Positions 51,607 to 59,946 of a DNA stretch of 64,000 nucleotides are shown one piece after another. Both the position numbers and the translations under genes were made by a program. The notes below the pieces were generated by a model. That model saw only the letters and a program-made list of their open reading frames with translations, made no database searches and was not told the origin of the DNA. Origin of the DNA: Mycolicibacterium sp. P1-5 (lineage in GTDB: Bacteria > Actinomycetota > Actinomycetes > Mycobacteriales > Mycobacteriaceae); contig NZ_NPKT01000016.1 in NCBI RefSeq assembly GCF_008329565.1, positions 1 through 64,000 on the forward strand. Direction: 5' to 3'. The first letter of the stretch is position 1. The number at the start of each line of letters is the position of its first letter.

Positions 51607-51944
51607 CCGCCACGCCCCAGCAGTATTACGACGACGGTCTGGTGCAACTGGATCGTTACGCACTGACCTTGCGGCGCTATCACTTTCCGTCGGGAACGGC
51701 CAAAGTGATTCCCCTGCAGTTGATTCGTGGCTACAAGTCCGAACCGCTGGGGTTTTGGATGCAGCGCTTCCGATTGTGGGGCAGTTCGGATCTGCGCCGC
51801 TGGCTGCCGCTGGACATCTACCGTCCGGTGAAGTCGACGTTGGTGACGTTGGACGTTTCCGGCACGTATCCGAGCCCGGCGTTCACCCCGGTCAAACCGC
51901 AGGAGTTCCTGACGGTGTTGGACGGCCTGCTCGACGGCGCCTAG
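51603..51944 (+). CDS. small protein coupled to the MBL-Rieske gene (Rv3819 homologue)
   Basis: A 113-residue protein of unknown function, close in length to Rv3819 (111). No signal peptide or membrane segment. Predicted beta-rich: LDRYALTLRRYHFPSGTAKVIPL, then IRGYKSEPLGFWMQRFRLWG and STLVTLDVSG, an arrangement resembling bacterial PH-like barrels, but this is only a resemblance. The ATG at 51603 overlaps the stop codon of the Rieske fusion, and the pair is conserved in M. tuberculosis, so it is probably a partner or regulator of that enzyme. Confidence 0.75.
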   Translation: MTATPQQYYDDGLVQLDRYALTLRRYHFPSGTAKVIPLQLIRGYKSEPLGFWMQRFRLWGSSDLRRWLPLDIYRPVKSTLVTLDVSGTYPSPAFTPVKPQEFLTVLDGLLDGA

Positions 51945-51961
51945 TACAGCGCGCAGACGAG

Positions 51962-52777
51962 CTAGGGCTGCCAGACCAGCTGGCGCAGTTCGGATGCCGC
52001 ATCGCTGTTGGTGTCGTACACCCGCACGATCGCCTCGTCACCGGGCTGCAGGTAGGTCGACTCGCCCAGCTTGGTGTAACGCGTTGCCCCGATGCCGATC
52101 AGGACCCGCTGCGGGCGTCCGGATGCCACCATCAACGCACCGACATCCTCCAAAGGCGTATCGGGAGCGCCCTTTTGGTTCGCCAGGCGCTCGACGATCC
52201 AGTCCAGCAGCACCTCGCCGTAGTACGAGTAACCCAGCAGCGGGCTGTCCACGCCGTACTCGTGGTGTACGCCGTCGGCGTTCCGCAGATGGCACAGCAG
52301 TCGCAAGGTCGCGGTCGGCCCGTCCGGGGTGAGGTCACTGATGTCAAAGAACTGCTGCGCAACGCCTTTGGACGCCGGGCCCCAGTTCTTCTTGTGGCTG
52401 ATCTTCTTTGCGTTCGGGCGGCGGATCGAGCAGTCGTTGAACGCGCCGAGCGCGAACGGCCGCATCGTCACCACGGTGTCGCCCTCCCACACCACATCGC
52501 AGGCCAACCCGACCTCGGGCTCGATCTGCAGGTTGAGCGGTCCGTCAGCCTCGGTCGTCTCGGGCACCATCAGCGCGTCGTGCGACAGCGGAAACTCCCC
52601 CAGGAAGCTGTCATGCCCGGGCGCATACCACGGGAAGATCCCCTTAGGAGCGACACCTTCGCTAGCCACGTTGGCGAAATCGACTGCCTCACCGGCCTGT
52701 TCGAGGTGACCGGCGAAGTTTCCGGCGACGCCGAAGCCGAACCAGCCTTTGACCTCATCGAGGTCGAGTTCGATCAC
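51962..52777 (-). CDS. DUF5718 family protein
   Basis: A 271-residue cytosolic protein that I match to DUF5718 by GFGVAGNFAGHLEQAGEA, APKGIFPWYAPG, ALGAFNDCSIRRPNAKKIS, KKNWGPASKG and IGATRYTKLGESTYLQPGDE. The layout resembles the fumarylacetoacetate hydrolase fold (a GxGxN start and acidic ligands such as QIEPEVGLACD), but no activity is known. The start is a GTG at 52777 that overlaps the serS stop by four bases (GTGA), so it is translated with seryl-tRNA synthetase. There is no equivalent next to serS in M. tuberculosis. A longer frame to 53035 runs through serS and is rejected. Confidence 0.8.
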   Translation of the reverse strand: MIELDLDEVKGWFGFGVAGNFAGHLEQAGEAVDFANVASEGVAPKGIFPWYAPGHDSFLGEFPLSHDALMVPETTEADGPLNLQIEPEVGLACDVVWEGDTVVTMRPFALGAFNDCSIRRPNAKKISHKKNWGPASKGVAQQFFDISDLTPDGPTATLRLLCHLRNADGVHHEYGVDSPLLGYSYYGEVLLDWIVERLANQKGAPDTPLEDVGALMVASGRPQRVLIGIGATRYTKLGESTYLQPGDEAIVRVYDTNSDAASELRQLVWQP

Positions 52778-54027
52778 GGTTGCAGGACCTCCGTCCCGAC
52801 GTAGGGCACCAGGGCGGCGGGAACACGCACGCTGCCGTCGGGCTGTTGATGGTTCTCCAGGATCGCCACCAGCCACCGCGTTGTGGCCAGCGTCCCGTTG
52901 AGCGTCGCCGCGGTCTGCGGCTTGCCGTTCTCGTCGCGATAGCGGGTGGCCAGCCGACGCGCCTGGAACGTCGTGCAGTTCGACGTCGAGGTCAGCTCGC
53001 GGTAGGCCTTCTGGGTGGGAACCCATGCTTCGCAATCGAATTTGCGCGCCGCCGACGAACCGAGATCACCGGCGGCCACATCGATCACCCGGTAGGGCAC
53101 GTCGATGAGCTCGAGCATCTGGCGCTGCCAGCCCAGCAGCCGCTGGTGCTCGGCCTCGGCATCCTCGGGACGGCAGTAGACGAAAGCTTCCACCTTGTCG
53201 AACTGATGCACCCGGATTATGCCTCGGGTGTCCTTCCCATAACTGCCGGCCTCGCGGCGGAAGCACGAAGACCACCCGGCGTAGCGCAACGGCCCGCCCG
53301 ACAGGTCGAGGATCTCGTCGGAGTGATACCCGGCCAGCGGCACCTCGGAGGTTCCGACCAGGTAAAGGTCGTCTTCTTCGAGGTGATAGATCTCGTCGGC
53401 ATGGGCACCCAGGAATCCGGTACCGGCCATTACCTCGGGCCGCACCAGGACCGGCGGAATCATCAGCGTGAAGCCGTTGTCGGTCGCCAGCCGAACCGCC
53501 AGCTGCAGCAGGCCCAGTTGCAGCAGCGCGCCGCGGCCGGTCAGGAAGTAGAACCGCGAGCCCGACACCTTGGCGCCGCGTTCCATGTCGATGAGCCCGA
53601 GCGCCTCGCCGAGTTCGAGATGGTCCTTCGGGCACTCGATGTCGCGAGGCTGGCCCACCGTGTCGAGTACGACGAAATCGTCCTCGCCGCCGGACGGAAC
53701 ACCGGAGATGATGACGTTCTGAATGCCGGTGTGTGCGCTCGCGAACGCCGCTTCGGCTGCGGTTTGCTCGGCTTCGGCCGATTTGACCTGCGCGGCAAGC
53801 TCTTTGGCGTGTTCGAGCAGCGCGGGCCGCTCGTCCGGGGACGCCGAGCCGACCTTCTTACTCGCGGCCTTCTGATCGGCCCGCAGTGAGTCGGCCTTCG
53901 ATATCGCCGCCCGGCGGGCGGTGTCGGCGGCCAGCAAGGCGTCGACCAGACCCGGGTCCTCACCACGGCTGAGCTGCGACCGCCGTACCGCATCGGGGTC
54001 GTCGCGCAGCAGTTTCAGGTCGATCAC
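52774..54027 (-). CDS. serS: seryl-tRNA synthetase
   Basis: A 417-residue class II synthetase that charges tRNA-Ser and tRNA-Sec with serine. An N-terminal coiled-coil arm (about 30-105) binds the tRNA long variable arm. Motif 2 is SSCFRREAGSYGKDTRGIIRVHQFDKVE and motif 3 is LNGTLATTRWLVAILENHQ; the serine-binding TSEVPLAGY is present. Length matches M. tuberculosis SerRS (419). The GTG at 54027 (MIDLKLLRDDPDAVRRSQ) is preceded by TAGGGT at seven bases, a leaderless arrangement, whereas a frame to 54117 overlaps the divergent gene's leader and is rejected. No T-box or other tRNA-sensing leader is seen. Confidence 0.97.
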   Translation of the reverse strand: MIDLKLLRDDPDAVRRSQLSRGEDPGLVDALLAADTARRAAISKADSLRADQKAASKKVGSASPDERPALLEHAKELAAQVKSAEAEQTAAEAAFASAHTGIQNVIISGVPSGGEDDFVVLDTVGQPRDIECPKDHLELGEALGLIDMERGAKVSGSRFYFLTGRGALLQLGLLQLAVRLATDNGFTLMIPPVLVRPEVMAGTGFLGAHADEIYHLEEDDLYLVGTSEVPLAGYHSDEILDLSGGPLRYAGWSSCFRREAGSYGKDTRGIIRVHQFDKVEAFVYCRPEDAEAEHQRLLGWQRQMLELIDVPYRVIDVAAGDLGSSAARKFDCEAWVPTQKAYRELTSTSNCTTFQARRLATRYRDENGKPQTAATLNGTLATTRWLVAILENHQQPDGSVRVPAALVPYVGTEVLQP

Positions 54028-54034
54028 GCCAGCA

Positions 54035-54040
54035 ACCCTA
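54035..54040 (-). promoter_or_regulatory. -10 element of serS
   Basis: TAGGGT on the minus strand lies seven bases before the serS GTG at 54027. There is no ribosome-binding site between. Confidence 0.55.
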
Positions 54041-54155
54041 GCTATTGGCCTCAGCGACCGCGTCGGCCCCTCCGGCCGATCGCACAGCACAACCCCATAA
54101 CAGTACAACTGCATCACTTGTCACAGGCCTCGGCGCGCCTGCCACAATAGAGGCG

Positions 54156-55514
54156 ATGCTGCAGTTATCCGAGCACGAGGACGTGACGCCTGAGCTGCCC
54201 CAACCCGGCACCCCGAGGCGCACGTTCCTGGGCACCTTCCAGGCCACGTCAACCCGGCGCGCGTTGCTGCTGACCGCACTCGGCGGCCTCCTGATCGCCG
54301 GTGTCGTCACGGCGTTGCCGATCGGCTACAACAACCGGCTCGCCGGATACGCCGGTAAGGATCCGTTGGCGGGCGTGAAAGGCACGGCGGCGTTCGAGAA
54401 CGCCAAGGCGGGCAGCTGCCTGACCTGGCCGGATAAGAGTCCCGACGCGGCCAGCATCGTGGACTGCAAGGGCGACCACAAGTTCGAGGTCGCCGAGTCC
54501 GTCGACATGCGCACCTACCCGGGCACCGAGTACGGTCCGAATGCCGCGCCGCCGAGCGCCGCGCGCATTCAGCAGATCAGCCTCGAGCAGTGCCAACCGG
54601 CTGTCGAGCGCTACCTCGGCGCCAAATTCGACCCGAACAGCAAGTTCTCGATCAGCATGCTGTGGTCGGGCGACAAAGCCTGGAAGCAGGACGGCGAGCG
54701 GCGGATGCTCTGCGGCCTGCAGCTGCCGGGAACCGACAACCAGCAGACGGCCTTCAAGGGTCGGGTGGCCGAGATCGATCAGTCCAAGGTCTGGCCCGCC
54801 GGCACCTGCCTCGGCATTGACCCGCCCACCAACCAGCCGACTGACATCCCGGTCGACTGCGGCGCCCCGCACGCCATGGAGGTCACCGGTGCGGTGAACC
54901 TGGCGGAGAAGTTTTCCGGCGGGCTGCCCTCGGATGCCGAGCAGGATGCCTTCATCAAGGATGCCTGCACCCGGATGACCGACGCCTACCTGGCGCCCCT
55001 GCAGCTGCGGTCGACCACGCTGACCCTCATTTACAGCACGATCTCGCTGCCCAGCTGGACCGCGGGCAGCCACCAGGTGGCCTGCAGTATCGGCGCCACT
55101 CTGGGTAATGGCGGCTGGGCGACCCTGATCAACCCGGCCAAGGGGGCTCTGCTGATCAACGGCATGCCCCCGATCCCGCCGCCGGACATCCCCCAGGAGC
55201 GGCTGAGCCTTCCGTCGATTCCCCAGTTGCCGGACGTGCCGACGACGCAGTACTCGCCATCGACCAGCGACAGCAGCAGCGGGTCGAGCCAGACCCAACA
55301 TCTTCCGCAGCAGCAGACGCAGGCGCCCACGTCGACCGCCGCGCCCACCACGGCGGCCGCGGTGCCGCCACCGCCCGACGCCAACGTGGTCAATGGGGAG
55401 CCGGTGCCCGCTGGTCCACCGGCACCGCCGTCCGGTGCGCCGCCCATGGACGGGCCACCGGCCGCTGGTCCGCCACCCGGGCCGGCTGACGCCCCCGTTC
55501 CGCCACCGGCCTAG
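54156..55514 (+). CDS. septum-formation-domain membrane protein (Rv3835 homologue)
   Basis: A 452-residue protein. A cytoplasmic N-terminus of about 35 residues is followed by one transmembrane helix (ALLLTALGGLLIAGVVTALPIG). The extracytoplasmic part has two related septum-formation-type repeats: GSCLTWPDKSP with VDCKGDHKFEVAESVDM, and GTCLGIDPPTNQP with VDCGAPHAMEVTGAVNL, each with Cys pairs likely to form disulfides. The last 120 residues are Pro/Ser/Thr/Gln-rich and disordered. Rv3835 is about 449 residues. The ATG at 54156 with GAGG just upstream is used; an earlier frame to 54045 would overlap the serS promoter. It may act at the envelope during division, but this is inferred from the domain name only. 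Confidence 0.85.
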   Translation: MLQLSEHEDVTPELPQPGTPRRTFLGTFQATSTRRALLLTALGGLLIAGVVTALPIGYNNRLAGYAGKDPLAGVKGTAAFENAKAGSCLTWPDKSPDAASIVDCKGDHKFEVAESVDMRTYPGTEYGPNAAPPSAARIQQISLEQCQPAVERYLGAKFDPNSKFSISMLWSGDKAWKQDGERRMLCGLQLPGTDNQQTAFKGRVAEIDQSKVWPAGTCLGIDPPTNQPTDIPVDCGAPHAMEVTGAVNLAEKFSGGLPSDAEQDAFIKDACTRMTDAYLAPLQLRSTTLTLIYSTISLPSWTAGSHQVACSIGATLGNGGWATLINPAKGALLINGMPPIPPPDIPQERLSLPSIPQLPDVPTTQYSPSTSDSSSGSSQTQHLPQQQTQAPTSTAAPTTAAAVPPPPDANVVNGEPVPAGPPAPPSGAPPMDGPPAAGPPPGPADAPVPPPA

Positions 55515-55864
55515 TGCCCGTCCGGATGGAGCCGGCGCGGTTCGAGGAATTGGTCGGTGACGCACTGGATCTGATTCCGCCGGGGCTGGCCAAGGCGATC
55601 GACAACGTCGTGATCATGGTCGAGGATCACCACCCCGATGATCCGGAACTGCTGGGACTCTACGAGGGAATTGCACTCACCGAGCGTGATTCGAGCTATG
55701 CCGGATCACTTCCCGATACCGTCACGATCTATCGGGAGCCGCTGCTCGAGATGTGCGACACCGAAGTAGAGGTGGTGGAGGAGGTCGCGATCACCGTAAT
55801 CCATGAGATCGCCCATCATTTCGGCATCGACGACGACCGGTTACACGAATTAGGCTGGAGCTGA
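55514..55864 (+). CDS. zincin-like metallopeptidase (Rv3836 homologue)
   Basis: A 116-residue protein of the small metallopeptidase family with an HEIAHHFGID motif (HExxH plus a downstream Asp) near the C-terminus, preceded by the Glu-rich helix EVEVVEEVAITVI. The N-terminal MEPARFEELVGDALDLIPP and IALTERDSSYAG match the family. A GTG at 55514 overlaps the previous stop by one base (TAGTG); an ATG at 55526 is an alternative and corresponds better to some homologues. The coupling to the septum-formation protein is conserved in M. tuberculosis. Physiological substrate unknown. It ends six bases from a convergent gene. Confidence 0.85.
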   Translation: MPVRMEPARFEELVGDALDLIPPGLAKAIDNVVIMVEDHHPDDPELLGLYEGIALTERDSSYAGSLPDTVTIYREPLLEMCDTEVEVVEEVAITVIHEIAHHFGIDDDRLHELGWS

Positions 55865-55870
55865 ACGACT

Positions 55871-56614
55871 TCAGCGTTGGGGATCACCCTGCCAGGTGAA
55901 GCTGTTCACGTACTTGCCCATGTCCTGGGCGATCTGCAGGTTCGCGCCCGACGGCAGGCCGGGACCGAAGTCGGGACCGAATGCGTGATACGGACCCGTC
56001 GCGCCTGCAACCAACGCGAGACCGTTCTTGACCGACACCAGCAGCACGGTACGAAGGCGAATGTAGCTGTTCGACGTGCCCTGCGGCCAAGTGTCGGCCA
56101 CCTCCCCGTATCCGGGTTGATAGCCGACCATTGCATTGGGAATCTCGTAGGCGATCTTGGCGTCGGGGAATTTCGTCTTCAACAGGTCACGGGCGATGGT
56201 CTGCGGATCGCGTCCGTTGGCCGGCTCGGAAAACAGCTGCAGCACCCCGGTATCCCCGCCGGTGAACTTCGCGGTGACGCCGTTGTTGCGGGTGGAGACC
56301 TCATAAGCCGAATTCGGGGTCGGATACGACACCGAGAATGATCCGTCGGCCGCGGTGAAGCGGGGCAAACCCGTCACCGGTGTGCCCATCGGCGGAGCGC
56401 CGCATTCCGGCGGGCACATGTAGCGCGGAACCTTTTTGGTGACCATCAACGACACCCCGACCAGAACCAGGGCGACGACGACGATTGCTGCCGCCCACAA
56501 CCCGATGGTGCGACTGAATCGGGGATGCCGAACTTGCGGGGCGACGTAGGTGCCCGCCGGCAGTGCGTAGCCGACGAACTGATCCCCGTCGGCAGCAGCC
56601 GAGGGTGTGCTCAC
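55871..56614 (-). CDS. single-pass membrane protein with extracytoplasmic domain, last gene of the sedolisin operon
   Basis: A 247-residue protein without a family I can name. A short N-terminal cytoplasmic tail is followed by a helix at about 37-58 (IGLWAAAIVVVALVLVGVSL). Just outside the membrane lies a Cys pair in MCPPECGAPPMGTPV. The remaining 170 residues form a beta-rich domain (FTAADGSFSVSYPTPNSAYEV, GVLQLFSEPANGRD, VLLVSVKNGLALVAGATG), similar in pattern to secreted mycobacterial lipoprotein-type domains of the LpqN/PsbP kind, which is only an impression. Its start overlaps the upstream zinc-ribbon gene stop by four bases. Confidence 0.7.
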   Translation of the reverse strand: MSTPSAAADGDQFVGYALPAGTYVAPQVRHPRFSRTIGLWAAAIVVVALVLVGVSLMVTKKVPRYMCPPECGAPPMGTPVTGLPRFTAADGSFSVSYPTPNSAYEVSTRNNGVTAKFTGGDTGVLQLFSEPANGRDPQTIARDLLKTKFPDAKIAYEIPNAMVGYQPGYGEVADTWPQGTSNSYIRLRTVLLVSVKNGLALVAGATGPYHAFGPDFGPGLPSGANLQIAQDMGKYVNSFTWQGDPQR

Positions 56615-57831
56615 GACCCCTCCGCGGCGACCTGCCGCACCGGGCGCACCTCGCGCCGCTCATGTCGCGACGCACGCGACGACGCCCTGGTCGCCACTCC
56701 GCATGCCGGACAGAACGCCATATCGGGTACCACATGCTGACAGTGGATGCACAGTATGGGCTGGTCTTGGTTGATCGGATCGTGCGCCTCATGAATCAGC
56801 GCCAGTTGCAATCCGATTCGCAGCAGCACCAGCACCACCGCTGCCATGACGAGGTGGACCGCGAGCATCCGAAGCTGCGGCATCCCCATGATGTCGGTGA
56901 CCGCTACTCCGGTGTGGATGAGCACGACCACGATCGCCAGCGCGAGAAGCAGGGCGCGGATCCGGCTCGGACGCTCGTGGGGGTTGGAGTTCTGGCCCTT
57001 GAACCACAAGGCGATGCCGATCATGCCACCGGCCGCCGCGGCGGTGAGTGGAATCGTCACCCCGCACAGCAGAGCCTCGACGATGAGCCCTTTGATGGGC
57101 CGGCTGTGCGCCAAGAGGCCGGTGGCGAACTGCGGAGCCAACCGGGTCAGGGTGGTGCCTGCGGCGAACGTCAATGCCGCTAGTGCGCCAACTACGAAGC
57201 CGTCCAACGACTCTCGTGAGCGGGGCCGCAGCAGGCGGGCGAGGACGATCGGGACCAACATCAGGATCATCCCGCCCGCGGGAATGATGATGCCTTCACG
57301 CACGAGGTGGTGAATCGCCATGCCTGCGGCCATCGGGACGCCGTAGGCGTGGGCGACCATCTGACCGGTCAACAACGTCCAGCCCACACCGAGGGCCGCT
57401 CCCAGCGTGCCGGCCAGCACCAAAGACCATGGCGACATGTCGCGATAGACCGCTGATTCGGCGAGATACAGCACGAACAGGAGCGGCAAGCCCAGCGCCG
57501 CGACGGTGATCAGCGCGGCCGGCATCTTGACGACGGCGAAGACGACGAGGCCAAGCAAGATGAGGGCCAGCCCGACCCGGAACGGCGTGCGCGAGCGCTG
57601 TGGCAGATGAGGAAACAGCGAGCTGGCGATCGCCGGCAGCAACACGCTTTCGCCGGGTGACGCGCCGAAGGTGTCGCCGCGCAACCGGGCCAACCAGCGT
57701 GATCCACGCCGGTGTTCGTCCGGGGCGTGTGCACCGCAGTACCCGCAGAACGCCCCGGCAGGGACGTCGATCTGGCAGACCGAACACTCCATCGTCGGGA
57801 CGGCATCGATCCCGTTCTCCGGCGAGCTCAT
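56611..57831 (-). CDS. polytopic membrane protein with N- and C-terminal zinc ribbons
   Basis: A 406-residue protein. N-terminal zinc ribbon CSVCQIDVPAGAFCGYCG (Cys16, 19, 29, 32), then about eight transmembrane helices (residues 85-360), then a second zinc ribbon CIHCQHVVPDMAFCPACG near residue 370. Both ribbons are predicted to face the cytoplasm. I see no protease motif, so it is not called a PrsW-type enzyme. It is the middle gene of three linked by four-base overlaps: the sedolisin upstream and the single-pass protein downstream. The arrangement suggests a membrane complex that handles or senses a secreted peptidase, which is inference from gene order only. Confidence 0.75.
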   Translation of the reverse strand: MSSPENGIDAVPTMECSVCQIDVPAGAFCGYCGAHAPDEHRRGSRWLARLRGDTFGASPGESVLLPAIASSLFPHLPQRSRTPFRVGLALILLGLVVFAVVKMPAALITVAALGLPLLFVLYLAESAVYRDMSPWSLVLAGTLGAALGVGWTLLTGQMVAHAYGVPMAAGMAIHHLVREGIIIPAGGMILMLVPIVLARLLRPRSRESLDGFVVGALAALTFAAGTTLTRLAPQFATGLLAHSRPIKGLIVEALLCGVTIPLTAAAAGGMIGIALWFKGQNSNPHERPSRIRALLLALAIVVVLIHTGVAVTDIMGMPQLRMLAVHLVMAAVVLVLLRIGLQLALIHEAHDPINQDQPILCIHCQHVVPDMAFCPACGVATRASSRASRHERREVRPVRQVAAEGS

Positions 57832-59435
57832 CCGACCACCTTCTGGGTCACAAGAATATTCTGCGCGAGGTTCTCGACATTCGGGGTGCCCAGCCCGGTC
57901 ACCAGGTCGTATCCGGGTCCGGCGTTGGCCACGGCGTTGCCGCCCAGAACCACGTCCCGAAACGCCGGCAGCGGGGTGCCCTGAGCGATGGTGTACAGCA
58001 CCGGGTTGATGTTGCCGATGAGTGAGCCACCCTTGTCGACCACGTACTGGTTCATCAACGCGGTCAGCCCGGCCCAGACGGGTGCTGCCAGTGACGTGCC
58101 GCCGCCGACGATGACCTGTTGATTGAAGACGATCTGCACCCCGGTGAACGGGTCGGCGACCGCCGCGATATCGGGGGTCAACCGGTTCCCGTCGCCCTTG
58201 GGGGCGGTGAGCTGCTGCTGCCAGTCGGGTCGCTCGAAGAGGGCCGACACTCCCCCACCGGTGCCCTGCGACAGTGGCGGGTCGAACCAGGACTGCTCGG
58301 CCAGCCAGTCCCCGTTGGCGTCGGTGGACACCGTCGTACCGCCGACGTCGGTCATCTCCGGCATCGAGGCCACCGCGTCCAGTCCGACGTCGTTGTCACT
58401 CGGTGGGGCCGACCATTCGTCGCCGCCCTTGCAGTCAAGTCCGGCCAAGTCGCCACTCGCGTCGTACGCCGTCGTGCCCGAGCGGTGCGCGGCCGACAGC
58501 GCCGCGCGCACCGGCACCAGGTCGGCAGCGGTGATGAGCTTGTCGCAGCCCCAGCCGATCGAAAAGCTCCACACCGCGCCCGGATACGTGCGTTCGGTGT
58601 CTTCCATCAGCTTGGCGATCTTCTCGTAGGACCCGTCGCCTTCGACGGTGGCCCGCGCGTTGACGAGCACCTTCTTGGCGTCGGGAGCGATCGCGTGGAT
58701 CGCCTCGAGGTCCATGGTCGCCTCGCCACGGCGCGCGGGCGGCATGCCGCCCACCACGTCCGGGGTGAACTTGGGGAGGTTGAAGTTTGTAGCGAAGGTG
58801 TCGAGATCGGCCTGGTCGAATCCGTCGAACGCGTATACGACGACCGTTGAGCCCTTGCCGGTATAGCCCTTGTCGTGCAACGGCATCGCGTTGTAGGTGC
58901 GCAAGAGCGCGCTGGGGCTCAGCCCTTGATCGGGAACCTCCAGCGGCACCATCCAGACCTTGGATTCGCGGTGCGGCGTATAGCCGAGGATGCGGCCCAG
59001 GCCGGCCACCTCCACGTTGAGGGACTGCGGAACCGATGGCTGTTGGGGGGAGGCGTAGAACACCTGGCCGCGCTTACCGCGGTAGTCATGAACGTCCACA
59101 TCGAAAGCGCCCGACACCGCGTCGGGTGCGCCTTCCACGATCGCCCAGCTGTCGCCGGGACGCCATCGCACTGAAAGACCTTGTTGGACAGCCCATCCCA
59201 TCAGAACGTCCGGGCGAGCGTCGTCACGCAGCGCAGCAGTCAGCTGAACGTGATCGGTGCGTGCCGGACCGAGGTCGACCGAGCTGGCAAGCAGAGACGC
59301 GTAGGGGCCGCTGATTGCACCGCTGTCGGCGGGTGCCGGTGAACGGTGCAGCTCAGCGACCAGCACTACAGCTGCGGTCAGCATCGCCGAGAGCCCCACC
59401 ACAGACAGCACCCGGAGGCGTTGAACCCCGGTCAC
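57828..59435 (-). CDS. S53 family serine-carboxyl peptidase (sedolisin)
   Basis: A 535-residue secreted pro-peptidase. N-terminal hydrophobic signal/anchor (residues 7-28), then a Pro-kumamolisin activation domain (about 45-160). The catalytic set is Glu238 and Asp242 (GEATMDLEA), oxyanion Asp329 (DASGDLAG) and Ser448 (GGGTSLAAPVWAG). Spacings of 91 and 119 residues agree with kumamolisin (86 and 114). The C-terminal calcium site is FRDVVLGG and GPGYDLVTGLGTP. Sedolisins work best at acid pH. The stop overlaps the start of the zinc-ribbon gene. M. tuberculosis has no gene here. Confidence 0.92.
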   Translation of the reverse strand: MTGVQRLRVLSVVGLSAMLTAAVVLVAELHRSPAPADSGAISGPYASLLASSVDLGPARTDHVQLTAALRDDARPDVLMGWAVQQGLSVRWRPGDSWAIVEGAPDAVSGAFDVDVHDYRGKRGQVFYASPQQPSVPQSLNVEVAGLGRILGYTPHRESKVWMVPLEVPDQGLSPSALLRTYNAMPLHDKGYTGKGSTVVVYAFDGFDQADLDTFATNFNLPKFTPDVVGGMPPARRGEATMDLEAIHAIAPDAKKVLVNARATVEGDGSYEKIAKLMEDTERTYPGAVWSFSIGWGCDKLITAADLVPVRAALSAAHRSGTTAYDASGDLAGLDCKGGDEWSAPPSDNDVGLDAVASMPEMTDVGGTTVSTDANGDWLAEQSWFDPPLSQGTGGGVSALFERPDWQQQLTAPKGDGNRLTPDIAAVADPFTGVQIVFNQQVIVGGGTSLAAPVWAGLTALMNQYVVDKGGSLIGNINPVLYTIAQGTPLPAFRDVVLGGNAVANAGPGYDLVTGLGTPNVENLAQNILVTQKVVG

Positions 59436-59474
59436 TGTCGGTGGAGGGCTGTGGGCGGATGCGGACCGAGCGAC

Positions 59475-59738
59475 TCAGTTGCCGCCGGTGACGACGTTGC
59501 CGGGCAGCGCGGTCGGCGCCGGCGGAGCCTTGACCGTGGGCGTGAACGAGTTGGGGCCACCGGGCGACACAGCCTTCTCAGTGGGCGATGGCGCCGGAGC
59601 GCTCGTCGTCGTGGTCGAAGTGGTGCTGGACGGCGACTTCTCGCCCGACTTACCGCACGCGGTCAGCGTGCCCATCCCGACAATCGCGAGCGCGCCAGCA
59701 AAAAGTGCAATCTGCCGAGTCAAACGACCTGACATCAT
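59475..59738 (-). CDS. small lipoprotein upstream of the sedolisin
   Basis: An 87-residue lipoprotein. The signal peptide ends with the lipobox LTAC (acylated Cys28). The mature 60 residues are low-complexity, rich in Ser, Thr and Pro (SSTTSTTTTSAPAPSP), then VKAPPAPTALPGNVVTGGN. No domain is recognisable. AGGAC lies five bases before the ATG. It precedes the sedolisin by 39 nt on the same strand and may be cotranscribed. A second Met at residue 2 is an equally possible start. Confidence 0.75.
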   Translation of the reverse strand: MMSGRLTRQIALFAGALAIVGMGTLTACGKSGEKSPSSTTSTTTTSAPAPSPTEKAVSPGGPNSFTPTVKAPPAPTALPGNVVTGGN

Positions 59739-59849
59739 GATCAGTCCTTACTTCGTATGCCGGGGTTGATCTCTGAGTTGCTGGCTGGCCCGGCAGTTAA
59801 CCAGCCCACCCCCGAAGGGCCGAGGACACTCAAGATATCTCACCACGCC

Positions 59850-59864
59850 AGCTATTGCATAGCT
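59850..59864. promoter_or_regulatory. 15-bp inverted repeat in the divergent gap
   Basis: AGCTAT-TGC-ATAGCT is a perfect inverted repeat around a three-base centre, in the 208-nt gap between the divergent lipoprotein gene (start 59738) and the Cys-rich gene (start 59947). A candidate operator. A second, weaker inverted repeat (GGCTGG 59783-59788, CCAGCC 59801-59806) lies closer to the lipoprotein gene. Nothing else was recognised in the gap. Confidence 0.4.
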
Positions 59865-59946
59865 AATTTCGCGACCGGCGAAAACGAGCTTGCTGGCATC
59901 AGCGTGGCAACGGCGCGCCGTCGGGCCGGAGTGCTATGAACGAACC

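Noticed and set aside
54028..54155. T-box or tRNA gene near serS
   Set aside because: No T-box core sequence or cloverleaf was found, and the start appears leaderless.
56611..57831. PrsW-type intramembrane protease for the zinc-ribbon protein
   Set aside because: Topology is similar, but I could not find the Glu-Glu and His motifs that define PrsW.
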